Under the pieces are notes generated by a model. That model worked only from the letters and a program-made list of their open reading frames with translations, made no database searches and was not told where the DNA came from. The position numbers and the translations under genes were made by a program. A DNA stretch of 64,000 nt, taken from positions 62,001-126,000 of the forward strand of contig NZ_JABBGJ010000034.1 of assembly GCF_012927345.1 (NCBI RefSeq), read 5' to 3'. This DNA comes from Paraburkholderia polaris. GTDB lineage: Bacteria > Pseudomonadota > Gammaproteobacteria > Burkholderiales > Burkholderiaceae. Each line of letters begins with the position of its first letter. Within the stretch, counting starts at the first letter, position 1. Below, piece after piece: positions 16,332 to 26,301 of this stretch.

Positions 16332-16985
16332 TCAAGGACGCTTGTGCGCCACCTGGTCAACCAGACCGTAAGCTTGCGCGTCGTCGCCGGACATGAAGTT
16401 GTCCCGGTCGGTGTCGCGCGCGATACGCTCGACCGGCTGGCCGGTGTGGTGCGCGAGCAAATGATTCAGCCGTTCCTTCAGGTACAGGATTTCGCGCGCC
16501 TGGATTTCGATGTCCGACGCCTGGCCGCGCGCGCCGCCCAGCGGCTGGTGAATCATCACACGCGAATTCGGCAGCGCAAAACGCTTGCCCTTTGCGCCGG
16601 CTGCCAGCAGGAACGCGCCCATGCTGGCCGCGAGACCCATGCACAGCGTCGACACGTCCGGTTTGATGAACTGCATCGTATCGTAGATCGCCATCCCGGC
16701 CGAAACCGAACCGCCCGGGCTGTTGATGTAGAAGCTGATGTCTTTGTCCGGGTTTTCGCTTTCAAGGAACAACATCTGCGCGACGACGAGGTTGGCCGTC
16801 TGGTCGTTCACTTCGCCGACCAGGAAAACGATGCGTTCCTTCAGCAGACGCGAGTAGATGTCATACGAGCGCTCGCCGCGGCCGCTCGTTTCCACGACGA
16901 TCGGCACCAGTCCGAGCGCCTGCGCTTCGAGATCCCGCGACGACTGGGAGGTCAACGTGTCCAGCATTTGGGCGCGAAAGGTCAT
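16332..16985 (-). CDS. clpP: ClpP, proteolytic subunit of the Clp protease
   Basis: A 217-residue serine protease that forms the barrel of ClpXP and ClpAP. The catalytic Ser is S121 in GLAASMGAF, the His is H146 in MIHQPLGG, and the Asp lies in the DTDRDNFMS segment. The N-terminal ~20 residues are probably a propeptide removed on assembly. The gene follows tig and precedes clpX, the standard proteobacterial order. ATG 16985 follows AAGGAT. Confidence 0.99.
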   Translation of the reverse strand: MTFRAQMLDTLTSQSSRDLEAQALGLVPIVVETSGRGERSYDIYSRLLKERIVFLVGEVNDQTANLVVAQMLFLESENPDKDISFYINSPGGSVSAGMAIYDTMQFIKPDVSTLCMGLAASMGAFLLAAGAKGKRFALPNSRVMIHQPLGGARGQASDIEIQAREILYLKERLNHLLAHHTGQPVERIARDTDRDNFMSGDDAQAYGLVDQVAHKRP

Positions 16986-17134
16986 GCAATGGATCCTTGT
17001 CTGGAAATATTCTAAATATTAGATGCTAGACAGGTGTGGTCGACGAGCCCGTATTCAAGTGCGCGATCAGTGCGAACGCGGTGTGCGACGCTGCGTGAAA
17101 CGCGCCATGCAAAACGCAACGTACTTTCACAGCA

Positions 17135-17181
17135 CAAAAAAACGGCGTGCGAGCCGTCGCTCCGACAGCCGGCACGCCGTT
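17135..17181 (-). terminator. Rho-independent terminator behind tig
   Basis: A 10-bp stem AACGGCGTGC / GCACGCCGTT with a 21-base loop that can itself pair (GAGCCGTC with GACAGCCG, in part). On the minus strand it ends in a T-run. It begins 11 bases beyond the trigger factor stop codon, separating tig from clpP. Confidence 0.88.
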
Positions 17182-17191
17182 GCAGCGACGC

Positions 17192-18538
17192 TTATGCTTG
17201 TGCCGTTGCGCTTGCCAGTTCTTCGAAGCTTACTTCCTTGTCCGTCACCTTGGCCTTGCTGAGGACGAAATCGACGACGTTGGCTTCAACGACATACGCT
17301 TCCATTTCGGCAAGACGTTGCTGATTGGAATAATACCAGCGGACGACTTCCTTCGGGTCTTCGTAGCTTTTCGCGAATTCGTCGACTTCGGCACGAATCT
17401 GCTCCGGCTTGGCTTGCAGCTCGTTGGCCTTGACCAGCTCGGCCAGAACGAGGCCCAGCTTGACGCGACGCTCAGCCTGTTCCTTGAACATTTCAGCCGG
17501 GATCGGTGCGTCAGCGGCGTTCGGCACGCCACGTTGCTCGAGGTCCTGACGAGCCATGCCGACCAGACGCTCCTGATCTTGCGCGATCAGCGCGCTGGGC
17601 ACGTCGAGTTCCGAAATCTTCAGCAACGCGTCCATCACCTGGTTCTTGACGATGGCTTGCGTGCGGCGCTTCGCTTCGCGTTCGAGATTGTCTTTGATCT
17701 CAGCGCGCATCTTGACCAAATCGCCGTCTTCGATACCGAGCGACTTCGCGAATTCAGCGTCGATTTCCGGCAGGTGCGGCCACTCGATCTTCTTCATCGT
17801 GATCGTGAATTGCGCAGTCTTACCGGCGACATCCTTGCCGTGATAGTCAGCCGGGAAAGCCAGGTCGAATTCCTTCGACTCGCCGACCTTCAGGCCGAGC
17901 GCTGCCTTTTCGAATTCCGGCAGCATGCGGCCTTCGCCCAGCACAAATGCGAAGTCGTCAGCGCTGCCGCCCTGGAACACTTCACCGTCGATCTTGCCGA
18001 CGAAGTCGACCGTCACGCGGTCGCCGTCTTTAGCCGCCGTGTCCGCGCCGCCGTCGCCGTGCTCGCCGGATTCACCGCGAGCGTGGAAGTGCACGCGCTG
18101 CTTGCGCAGGATGTCCAGCGTGCGGTCGATTTCCGCTTCGCTGATGGTGGTCGTGGTGCGTTCGATTTCAGCCGTGGCGACGTCGCCCAGCTTCACTTCC
18201 GGATACACCTCGAACGTCGCGTCGAACGCGTAGTCACCTTCAGCTGCGTCGGCCTTCGGCGCGAAGCTCGGCTGACCGGCAACGCGCAGGTTTTCGGCGC
18301 GGCTGATGTCGAAAAACTCCTTGCCGACCTTGTCGCTCAGCACTTCGGCTTCCACCTGACCCGAATACTGTTGCGTCACCATCTTGAGCGGCACCTTGCC
18401 CGGGCGGAAACCCGGCATGCGCACGTTCTTCGCGAGTTGACGGATACGCGAGTCCACTTCCTTCTGCACGGCGTCCTTCGGCAGGGAAATCGTTACGCGG
18501 CGTTCGAGCTTGCCGAGGTTTTCAACAACGTTAGCCAT
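17192..18538 (-). CDS. tig: Trigger factor, ribosome-associated chaperone
   Basis: A 448-residue chaperone that binds nascent chains at the ribosome exit tunnel. The ribosome-binding signature GFRPGKVP is near residue 45, the FKBP-type peptidyl-prolyl isomerase domain covers about 160-250 (VTVDFVGKIDGEVFQGG), and the C-terminal helical chaperone arms follow. A short Gly/Asp-rich insert (GESGEHGDGGADTAAKDG) lies in front of the isomerase domain. ATG 18538 is the family start. The gene heads the tig, clpP, clpX, lon, hupB series. Confidence 0.98.
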   Translation of the reverse strand: MANVVENLGKLERRVTISLPKDAVQKEVDSRIRQLAKNVRMPGFRPGKVPLKMVTQQYSGQVEAEVLSDKVGKEFFDISRAENLRVAGQPSFAPKADAAEGDYAFDATFEVYPEVKLGDVATAEIERTTTTISEAEIDRTLDILRKQRVHFHARGESGEHGDGGADTAAKDGDRVTVDFVGKIDGEVFQGGSADDFAFVLGEGRMLPEFEKAALGLKVGESKEFDLAFPADYHGKDVAGKTAQFTITMKKIEWPHLPEIDAEFAKSLGIEDGDLVKMRAEIKDNLEREAKRRTQAIVKNQVMDALLKISELDVPSALIAQDQERLVGMARQDLEQRGVPNAADAPIPAEMFKEQAERRVKLGLVLAELVKANELQAKPEQIRAEVDEFAKSYEDPKEVVRWYYSNQQRLAEMEAYVVEANVVDFVLSKAKVTDKEVSFEELASATAQA

Positions 18539-19118
18539 GGCTTCAATCGTCCTAAAATTATTCGAGCGAATCAGTTATCTTCTCCGTGCCGCTTTTCGAT
18601 GTCGCTTCACATTGTGGCTTTGCATCGATTGCGCGCCTGCGCCGCGGGCTTGCAGGCCGCCGGCAGCACGGTTGGGTCCAAAGAGCCGAATATTTTAGCA
18701 AACTATTTGCGCGCTTAGCCGGGATTCGATGGTTGCGCGCGTTTTTATCGGTGTTGGGGCCAGTTTCCGCGCTGTTTTGCACCTCTTTGCAGCTCGCCAG
18801 GTGGCTGTTTCGTGCTTGCCCTGCGCGCATTCCCCGCCAGTTTCCAGGCTGCTTGCGACGGTGCTTGTGGCAGTTCAGCGGTCCCTTTCGCCGGCGCCGC
18901 TTCCGCCAGAAGGACCCGCATGGCCGACAGCGCCGCGCTTACCGCTCGCGCCCCCACTCGTGATTCCTGCACGCCCTCCTACTGACAATCCCGGCTATGC
19001 CATTCGACATATTCAGTCGGCGCGCCCATGCTGATAAGCTAATGGACGCGCTCGGGGCTGCGCCTCTATCTGTTCATCTCACCCGCCCTCGCAACGACTC
19101 CAACCATTCAGAGACACC
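18539..19118. other. Intergenic region between divergent tig and glycerate kinase
   Basis: About 580 bases. It must hold the promoters of tig (minus strand) and of the glycerate kinase gene (plus strand). A TAAAAT hexamer on the minus strand near 18695 could be the minus-10 box of tig, but no good minus-35 box is visible. No protein gene is supported. Confidence 0.5.
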
Positions 19119-20264
19119 ATGCCGAATTTGCCGTCCTCGCCTGTCGTCGTCATTGCTCCCGATTCCTTCAAAGGTTCGCTTAGCGCGGAACAGGTCGCGC
19201 AGGCGATTGCGTCCGGCATCCAGCGCGCCCGGCCGGACGCCACCGTGCGCATCTGTCCGATGGCCGACGGCGGCGAAGGCACACTCGACGCCATGCTCAC
19301 GAGCGGCGGCGAACGCCGCAAGCTGAGCGTGCGCGGCGCGGCCGGTCCAGTTCGTGAGGCGCTTACGGGACTGCTTGCGGATGGCAGCGCGATCATCGAA
19401 ACAGCGGAAATCGTCGGCATTACCGATCCGGTCGGCATGGGCGTGCCGGTCGAGGCGCGCAGCACGCGCGGTATGGGCGAAGCGATTCGCGCGCTGCTCG
19501 ACGCGGGCGTGCGGCGCTTTTTTGTTGCGCTCGGCGGCAGCAGCACGAACGACGGCGGCGCCGGCTTGCTGGCCGGCCTCGGCCTGAAACTTTTCGACGC
19601 GCAAGACAAGGAGCTCGACGCCACGCCCGAACAACTCGCTCGCGTGGCGCGCCTCGACGTGTCGCAACTGGATGCCCGCCTCGCGGACACGCAGTTCGTC
19701 GGCATGTCGGATGTGGACAACCCGCTGACCGGCGACCACGGCGCGACCGCTGTGTTCGGACCGCAAAAGGGTGTGAAGCCAGAACAGGTTGCCCCGATCG
19801 ACGCCGCCCTCGCCCGCTTCGCCGATCTGCTCGAGGCGGCGCTAGGGCGCACGGCACGCGACCAACCCGGCGCGGGTGCGGCCGGCGGTCTCGGCTTCGC
19901 GCTGCATATGCTGGGCGCGCAGTTCGAGCCGGGCGCGGAAACCGTCGCGCGGCAGATCGGTCTGGACGCGGCCCTTGAAGGCGCGAACTGGCTGATCACC
20001 GGCGAAGGCCGCTCGGACGTGCAAACGCTACACGGCAAGGCGCCGTTTATCGCTTGCCGTCATGCGCAGGCAGCGGGCGTGCCGGCCACACTGCTCTCCG
20101 GTGCGGTCGACTCCGCGGCGCTACCGCGCCTCGCCGAATACTTCAGTGGGTGCTTCTCGCCGGCCCCCGGGCCGATCACCCTCGAGGTTGCAATTCGCGA
20201 GGCGGCGCGTCTGCTTGCCGACGAGGCCGAACAGTTGACGCGCCTGAAATACGGCGTGCGTTGA
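19119..20264 (+). CDS. Glycerate kinase
   Basis: A 381-residue enzyme of the GarK/GlxK family that phosphorylates D-glycerate with ATP, giving 2-phosphoglycerate (or 3-phosphoglycerate in some members) for entry into glycolysis. Family segments: IAPDSFKGSLSA at the start, PMADGGEGTLDA, the GGSSTNDGGAG loop, DVDNPLTG, GPQKG, and ITGEGRSDVQTLHGK near residue 290 (key residues Thr-Gly-Glu-Gly and Asp). It is usually linked to glyoxylate, glucarate or serine breakdown. The next gene on the same strand is a MarR-type regulator 63 bases away, which might control it. Cytosolic. Confidence 0.95.
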   Translation: MPNLPSSPVVVIAPDSFKGSLSAEQVAQAIASGIQRARPDATVRICPMADGGEGTLDAMLTSGGERRKLSVRGAAGPVREALTGLLADGSAIIETAEIVGITDPVGMGVPVEARSTRGMGEAIRALLDAGVRRFFVALGGSSTNDGGAGLLAGLGLKLFDAQDKELDATPEQLARVARLDVSQLDARLADTQFVGMSDVDNPLTGDHGATAVFGPQKGVKPEQVAPIDAALARFADLLEAALGRTARDQPGAGAAGGLGFALHMLGAQFEPGAETVARQIGLDAALEGANWLITGEGRSDVQTLHGKAPFIACRHAQAAGVPATLLSGAVDSAALPRLAEYFSGCFSPAPGPITLEVAIREAARLLADEAEQLTRLKYGVR

Positions 20265-20327
20265 CCGGCAGGACGGTTGCGGCAACAATCACAGCGCCAC
20301 GACCGCGCCACTCATCACGGGAAGACC

Positions 20328-20780
20328 ATGAAGGCCTCCGCCAAAACCGGACTCGAACAGTTCCTGACGTACCGTCTGCATGTCCTGAACAAACTCGCCG
20401 AGCGTGGCATCGGCGAGCGTTATCAGGACAAACTGGGCGTGACATTGCCTGAAGCACGGGTGATTGCGTCGGTGGGCTCGTTCGGACCATTTTCGATCAT
20501 GGAACTGGCGCGGCACGCCAACCTCGACAAGAGTCAGGCGAGCCGTGCGGCCGAGGCGTTGATCAAGCAAGGACTCGTGAAACGCGAGCCGAGCGCTGAA
20601 GACGGCCGCGTCGTGCTGGTGTCGCTGACCCCGGAGGGCCGCGCGCTCTATCGCAAGGTGATGCCGATCGCGCGTAAGTGGAACGGGGATATGTTTGACT
20701 GCCTCGACGAACAGGAAAAGCTCGCGTTCGGGCAAGCTCTCGACAAGATTATCAACACGATGTTGGAACGCGAGGCGTAA
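20328..20780 (+). CDS. MarR family transcriptional regulator
   Basis: A 150-residue winged-helix DNA-binding protein. The recognition helix region is MELARHANLDKSQASRAAEAL, residues ~57-77 (key residues Asp-Lys-Ser-Gln and Ser-Arg), and the wing contains KREPSAEDGRVVLVSLTPEG with the usual Asp-x-Arg (about residues 85-104). MarR proteins act as dimers and often answer to aromatic acids or oxidants. Chosen start ATG 20328 follows GGGAAG. It lies behind glycerate kinase on the same strand, so it may regulate that gene or an unlinked target; no operator could be identified. Confidence 0.9.
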   Translation: MKASAKTGLEQFLTYRLHVLNKLAERGIGERYQDKLGVTLPEARVIASVGSFGPFSIMELARHANLDKSQASRAAEALIKQGLVKREPSAEDGRVVLVSLTPEGRALYRKVMPIARKWNGDMFDCLDEQEKLAFGQALDKIINTMLEREA

Positions 20781-20885
20781 GTAACGGCGCGCAACCGCGG
20801 GGTGCCCGCGCGGTGCAATCCCTCGGCGCGTTCCAATCTCCCGGTTCTGCGCAAACCTCCACGCCGAAATACGCCCGCGCCGAAG

Positions 20886-22421
20886 TCAGTTCTTTCCGGT
20901 GCTTTGACCGTCCGCGCTGGCGGCGCCTGCATCGTCAGCTATAGCGCTCGCCGCGCCTGACTCGCTGGCCACACCACCGGCCAATCCGCCAGCGCTGCCC
21001 GCTACACCGGATCCACCGCCGCCATCGGTTACTCCCCCAGCCACATCGCCAGCCCGGGCCCCGGCCTGGACCTGAGCGCCACGCGCAAGCCGCCAGGCGA
21101 TCGCACCGAGCGAGCCGACGGCCAGCAACAAGGCCGCCCACAATATATAGCGCCGCATCGCATCGGGGTCGCTGCCCGGCGACTGCGCATCGGCGTCCTG
21201 CTCAGCAGGCAGCACCTCGCCTAGCCGCGCCGTGGCGGCGACCGACGAAGCACCCATCAGCAGATCCGCCCTGCTCACCGCCGACGACACCGCGGCCGCA
21301 CTCCCCACCCCCAGCGTGAAAGGCGCAGCCCCGCGCGCGACGAAAGTGAGTGTCGCCGGACGCCAACCCGCGGCGACGGTCAACGTGCCGCTGCCCAAAC
21401 CGCCGTTGCGCGTGTCGACCACCACGCGCCACTGACGATCCGTGTCCGGCGCCATTTCAAGCGATGGATTGCTTTGCTCCACTGTGCCGTTGTGCAACCG
21501 GAACAGCGTCGCGCTCGACACTTCTTTCCAGCTCGACTCCAGTCCCGCACGCGAGTAGACGACAGCGGGCGCCACGGTATTCGGCTGCGGCAGATTCAGG
21601 CGCAAACGATCGACGGGATAAGGCCCGCCAGTCTCGAAGAAATACTCGCCGGCTTTCGGACCCGCGTGGGCAACGATGCCTTCGCGCCATTCCCATTGGG
21701 TATCCGCGCGCTGTGCGTTGTCAGCGCTGGCCGCCTGCACCTGAGCATCGATCGACTCGATGTACGGCGTGCCGTCGAGCCAGTGCAAACGCAGGTAACG
21801 CGCGCGCCTGCCGTTGAGCTCAATACGGTCCTGGCTCAGCGTGCTGCCGTTGTAGCTCACCTTGAGCAGTTGCGCCTCGCCGGCGGGTTGCCAGTTGCGC
21901 AAATCGTCACTCGATTCAACGCTGACACGTCCCTGGTAATTGTCGTCACGCACATGGACGACCAATGCATCGACCCGAGCTTCCCCGCGCGTCTCGCGCG
22001 CGACGTCGATCAGGTCGGCGTCATGTTGCGCGCGGTCCGGCGGCGCTGACGTTGCCCGCAGCGACCCGTCGGCGGCAATCGTCTCACCAAGTGGCACGCC
22101 GGTGCTGCCGCGGGCGGCGGGCGGCAAGGGAAACCAACCTACCGGATGCAACGTGACCGGTGCGCGGGAAGGCTCGCGCGGCGCGTCGAGCGAATACGGC
22201 ACGGGTTCGCCGGCGCCATTGAACACACGCACGTCGCCGAGATCGCTGCGCTGGCTGGCAGCGTAGACGGCAGCCGGAAGCGTCACGCTGTAATAGGCCG
22301 CGCCGCTCTCGAGTTCGAGCGCAAAGCGCTGCGCCAACCGATCGGCCGCTACGGCCGCCGTCGACACCCACACGGACGAGATCGCAAGGCACCACCCCGT
22401 CACTATCAAGACACGCTTCAT
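20886..22421 (-). CDS. DUF3999 family exported membrane protein
   Basis: A 511-residue protein with an N-terminal signal peptide (MKRVLIVTGWCLAISSVWV), a large periplasmic part with beta-rich, carbohydrate-binding-like segments (VESSDDLRNWQPAGEAQLL; WLDGTPYIESIDAQV) and one membrane helix near residue 425 (YILWAALLLAVGSLGAIAW). The cytosolic end is a Gly/Ala/Ser-rich tail. Its start overlaps the stop of the upstream DUF2339 gene by 4 bases (ATGA), so translation is coupled. DUF3999 and DUF2339 proteins commonly occur as a pair, which supports a joint envelope function, still unknown. Confidence 0.85.
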   Translation of the reverse strand: MKRVLIVTGWCLAISSVWVSTAAVAADRLAQRFALELESGAAYYSVTLPAAVYAASQRSDLGDVRVFNGAGEPVPYSLDAPREPSRAPVTLHPVGWFPLPPAARGSTGVPLGETIAADGSLRATSAPPDRAQHDADLIDVARETRGEARVDALVVHVRDDNYQGRVSVESSDDLRNWQPAGEAQLLKVSYNGSTLSQDRIELNGRRARYLRLHWLDGTPYIESIDAQVQAASADNAQRADTQWEWREGIVAHAGPKAGEYFFETGGPYPVDRLRLNLPQPNTVAPAVVYSRAGLESSWKEVSSATLFRLHNGTVEQSNPSLEMAPDTDRQWRVVVDTRNGGLGSGTLTVAAGWRPATLTFVARGAAPFTLGVGSAAAVSSAVSRADLLMGASSVAATARLGEVLPAEQDADAQSPGSDPDAMRRYILWAALLLAVGSLGAIAWRLARGAQVQAGARAGDVAGGVTDGGGGSGVAGSAGGLAGGVASESGAASAIADDAGAASADGQSTGKN

Positions 22422-25400
22422 TGCTCAGTTTCCAGAACTGCCGCTTTGGGCGGCAACGGCGAGAAGTAGCCGATCAGCAGCAACATCAGGCCGATACCGA
22501 TGAACGACACGATCCGCTCGATACCGGTCACGTGCGACAGGTCGAACAGGAACAGCTTGACGACGGTCACCGCCAGCAGGCCGCCGCCGATGAACCAGAA
22601 CAGCCGGCTAGCCCGCCGGGTCGCCCAGATCATCATAGCCAACGCGCAGACCGTCCAGAACACCGATACCGAAGCCTGCACGAGCATCGAGTGAGACATC
22701 TCGTCGAGCTGGTAGGGCACGCCAATCCAGTGATGCAGCGTGCGCAGCAGCATCGCGTTGAGCCAGATGAATCCTGTCACGCCGACCGCCGCCTGCAACG
22801 GAACACGGTATTCGCCGACCGGCACACCCAGGCGGTTGATGCGCACGAGCCACAACGCCGCCAGTGCAAAAATCACCGCCTGCACCAGGTCGAGCGGATT
22901 GAGCAGCGGCAGACGCGCCCACGCATCGCCATCCTGTGTCAGGTTCGCATAGAACGTCCACACCCACATCACCAGCACGAGCGGTGTCGATGCGATCGCA
23001 CATAAGCGCACGATGCTATCGCGACGCGCGAGCCACAGCCCGGCAAATGCAAACGCGCTCCAGCCGACCAGGAACACCTGCTGGAAATTGAACGACGCGA
23101 GCACCGCATTGACATCGTACCCTGCATGGAAATGATGACGCAGCGTGCGCAGCAGCAACGCGTTGAACCACAGGAACAGTGTCGCGAGCACCGCGTAGTC
23201 GAAAGCTCGCGGATGCCAGTGCACGCCCAGTGCTCGCAGGCGCCGCAGCCACACGGCGCAGGCAATCAAAGCGAGGATCTGCGCCACATCCAGCGGATTG
23301 AGGATAGGCAGCCAGAAGAGCGGCGCGGCGCTGCCGTCGCTCGTCACGCTCGCGATGCTCCACGCCCACAGCAGGGCGGCGAGTGGCGCCGCGGCCCACA
23401 CCTGATAGGCCTGCACGAAGCGCGCGACCGGCCAGCGCAAACGGTGCCCGACGCCCGCCACCAACAGCAGCAGAATGCCGAAGCCATAGGCCCACGCGCT
23501 CCAGCTCCATGCGCCTTCCGGCACGTATGCGCGCAAGCCCCAATAGCCTTCGAGCGCGACAAGCGCGCCGGCCGTCCAGAACATCAGCGTATGCAGCGGC
23601 GCGAGCACACGATCGCCGACGTCGCGTTGCTGACGCCACAGCAGCACGTAGGTGGACGCAGCGGCGATCGCGCAAACCAGCCAACCGTAACCGCTGAGCG
23701 GCGCCATGCTCAGCATGAACAGACTCAACGTCAGCAGAGCGAGGACTGGCACGAGCGCCAGCGCCGGCAGTTCGGCGAGCTGCCAACGCAGCTTGCGGTG
23801 TGCCCCGTGCGCGAGCCAGGCTGTTAGAACGGCGAACAGCGCGACGGCAGCGGTCTCAAAACGATCGCGGTCATACGCAAGATGCACCGGCGCGTACGCG
23901 TGGATTTCGTGGAGACCGCCCAAGATCCACCACAACAGCCCCCACACGCCGGCGACGAGGCCGATCTGCGGCATCCATGCGCGCCACGCGCCCGCTTCGC
24001 TGCGCCCATGCAACCGCCATCCCGTTAAGATGCCCGCGATCGCGATCAGCACGGTCGCGATGTACGCGCCGTTGAGGACCGGCCACGCATGCGCGCCATC
24101 GATTTGCACGAGCGTGCCGACAACATACGCGGCCGCCGCGGCCAGTTGCATCAGCAAGCCGAAGCCAAATGCGCTCAGGCGCCGCTGACGCACAGCGAGC
24201 CAGGTGATCGCGGCGCCTTCGATCGCCCAGGTCGCGCTCGTGGTCGGTCCGGTGAAAGCGAGCGGCACAGCAAGCGTAGCGAAGATCACGGCCAGCGCGA
24301 GCATGGCCTCGAACATCATGCCGAGGCGCGCGCGCCGCCGCGCCAGCCAGCCCGCGATCGCGAGGTAGAACGCGGCCAGCGCCACCGAACTCCACGCCAG
24401 ACCGAATTCGGTGCCCTTCATCAGTGCCGCCTGCAGACCGATCGCGACGAGCGGCGTGCCGAACACCAGCGTGCCGTCGACGTAATGCCTGAGCGCGACT
24501 TCGCGACGCACCGCGTAGAGCAACGCGATGCCGACATACATCAGGAAGAACAGGATCAGGAACGGCTCGATGCTGGCAAGCAACTCAGGCCGGTAAGCCG
24601 TCACGCCCCACGCGGCGCCGATCGAAAACGTGAACACGAAGCCAAGCAGGTTCAGAGGGCGCCACGCCTTGAACCACGCGATCGCGAAAATGCCCGCGTT
24701 GAGCAGCGCGTAGTAGCTGAACAGCATCACGTGATTGCCGTCGCCCGTCGACAGGAGCACCGGCGCGAGGAAGCCGCCGGCACTGCCCATGAAGGCCAGC
24801 GACGACGCGTTCTGCCGCACCGCCAGAAACGCGCTCAAGCCGCAGATCGCGATCATCAGCGGCAAGGCCGCGCCCGCCGGCAGGAGGTGGTAGAGCCTGG
24901 TTGCGGCGAACACGGTCAGATAGAGCGCACCGACGCCGCCGCCCTGCAGGATCAGCCCGTACGCGCCGCGGCGCTCGCCGATGCGCCAGCCAAGCCCGAG
25001 CAGGACGGTCGCGGCAAGCGCAACGCCGGCGAGGCGGAATTCGATCGGCAGCAGGCTGTTGTCGGCGGCGTATTTGAGCAGGAACGCAATGCCGAAGAAC
25101 AGCACAATGATGCCGACCCGCACGACCGTATTGCCGCCGAATAGCCAGTCGCGGCCCTTTTTGAAGAGGCGTTCAGCGAGACTGGGACTGCGCGGCGGTG
25201 CGGGTGGAAACGGTGGCGCGGACGGGGTTTGCGCTGGCAGCGGTTCGGTGGAAGGCGACGGCGGCAGCGGTGACCCGGCGGACGGCGGCAACGCCGCCGG
25301 GCTGCGCGGCACGACGTCGGCCGGACGCAATTTGAACGTCGCAGGCTCGCCATCCACGCTCCCCGTCGCCGATGCACTGGTGGCGCTGGCCCGCAATTCG

Positions 25401-25675
25401 CGTATCTCGCCGCGCAAAACGACGATCTCGCGCTCGAGTCGCTCAACGCGTGCGGCCAGTTCGCCGGATGGGCCGCCGGGTGGGCTCCAGCTATCGGTCG
25501 CCGCCGGTTTGGGCGCGGGTTCGTGCGGGGCGCCCGGCGACTTCTTTTGCAGCAGACGTGCAAGCGCGAAGCCGGCCACCCCGCCCATCAGTGCACCGTA
25601 GCCGATCGAGAAGTCGTTCGACAAGGCGGCCAACATTCCGACCACCGCGCCGATCACGGCAAATATCACGCTCAT
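22418..25675 (-). CDS. DUF2339 family polytopic membrane protein
   Basis: A 1085-residue protein. After one N-terminal helix (AVIGAVVGMLAALS) comes a cytosolic coiled coil (ELAARVERLEREIVVLRGEI) and a Pro-rich linker, then more than 25 predicted membrane helices up to the C-terminus. The motif GRDWLFGGNTVVRVGIIVLF marks the entry into the membrane part, as usual for DUF2339. ATG 25675 follows GAGGGA. It is the first gene of a two-gene operon with DUF3999. The large number of helices and the paired periplasmic protein suggest an envelope machine, but no activity is known. Confidence 0.9.
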   Translation of the reverse strand: MSVIFAVIGAVVGMLAALSNDFSIGYGALMGGVAGFALARLLQKKSPGAPHEPAPKPAATDSWSPPGGPSGELAARVERLEREIVVLRGEIRELRASATSASATGSVDGEPATFKLRPADVVPRSPAALPPSAGSPLPPSPSTEPLPAQTPSAPPFPPAPPRSPSLAERLFKKGRDWLFGGNTVVRVGIIVLFFGIAFLLKYAADNSLLPIEFRLAGVALAATVLLGLGWRIGERRGAYGLILQGGGVGALYLTVFAATRLYHLLPAGAALPLMIAICGLSAFLAVRQNASSLAFMGSAGGFLAPVLLSTGDGNHVMLFSYYALLNAGIFAIAWFKAWRPLNLLGFVFTFSIGAAWGVTAYRPELLASIEPFLILFFLMYVGIALLYAVRREVALRHYVDGTLVFGTPLVAIGLQAALMKGTEFGLAWSSVALAAFYLAIAGWLARRRARLGMMFEAMLALAVIFATLAVPLAFTGPTTSATWAIEGAAITWLAVRQRRLSAFGFGLLMQLAAAAAYVVGTLVQIDGAHAWPVLNGAYIATVLIAIAGILTGWRLHGRSEAGAWRAWMPQIGLVAGVWGLLWWILGGLHEIHAYAPVHLAYDRDRFETAAVALFAVLTAWLAHGAHRKLRWQLAELPALALVPVLALLTLSLFMLSMAPLSGYGWLVCAIAAASTYVLLWRQQRDVGDRVLAPLHTLMFWTAGALVALEGYWGLRAYVPEGAWSWSAWAYGFGILLLLVAGVGHRLRWPVARFVQAYQVWAAAPLAALLWAWSIASVTSDGSAAPLFWLPILNPLDVAQILALIACAVWLRRLRALGVHWHPRAFDYAVLATLFLWFNALLLRTLRHHFHAGYDVNAVLASFNFQQVFLVGWSAFAFAGLWLARRDSIVRLCAIASTPLVLVMWVWTFYANLTQDGDAWARLPLLNPLDLVQAVIFALAALWLVRINRLGVPVGEYRVPLQAAVGVTGFIWLNAMLLRTLHHWIGVPYQLDEMSHSMLVQASVSVFWTVCALAMMIWATRRASRLFWFIGGGLLAVTVVKLFLFDLSHVTGIERIVSFIGIGLMLLLIGYFSPLPPKAAVLETEQ

Positions 25676-26301
25676 CGCATCCCTCTTTTATTGTCTTCTG
25701 CTGCGAGATCCGTTGGTCGCACGGATTATCCGCGAGTATTGCGTCAGCAATACGGCGAAAATCGGCGCGCAGAATACCATGTAAATCGCGCTTTTGAACC
25801 ATCAAGCGAACGAAGTCGAATGGTGACGTTTATTCGTCGATGCATATCGATTCTTTTGCCGACTTTACGTTGCTTATTTCTCCAGGTTTAATCCGTGGAC
25901 GAGTGGCAATGAGCGCGAGCGTCTCCGCGTCGACGCGCCGACTGGTGTGGTTCGGACACGTACACGCCACAAACCGTACGGAGCGGACCAAAGCAGCCAT
26001 CTTTAACTCCATGCGATCAATGCACCTGACGCGCGGATTAACAAGCTACGCAATATGGGTGACAGCGAATACCGCCTAATTCCGGGCACGGCTCGATCGG
26101 CACCCGATTGCCCGGACAAACCAGACAGCGGCGTCGAACTGCATATCGCCTGATAGATTAACTGCGGTGAAAACCTTCGTCACGCTTCGCGCACGGCAAG
26201 CCCGACCAGCCAGCCGCATTCGCGGCAACCCGCCAACCATGTCAAAATTCGGAATCGGCCACCGGGCCCTCAATCACCCACATTCATCCAGGGAAGTTTC
26301 A
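25676..26301. other. Intergenic region between divergent DUF2339 and hypothetical gene
   Basis: About 630 bases. It contains a 79-codon open frame at 25840-26079 that I do not support (no ribosome binding site, no family resemblance). The promoter of the DUF2339/DUF3999 operon must lie in its left part. Confidence 0.45.

Noticed and set aside
17147..18718. A 523-codon open frame antisense to trigger factor
   Set aside because: Shadow of tig; composition is not protein-like and it runs through the tig terminator.
25840..26079. A 79-codon plus-strand frame in the gap upstream of DUF2339
   Set aside because: No ribosome binding site, no family resemblance and mixed composition; not supported as a gene.
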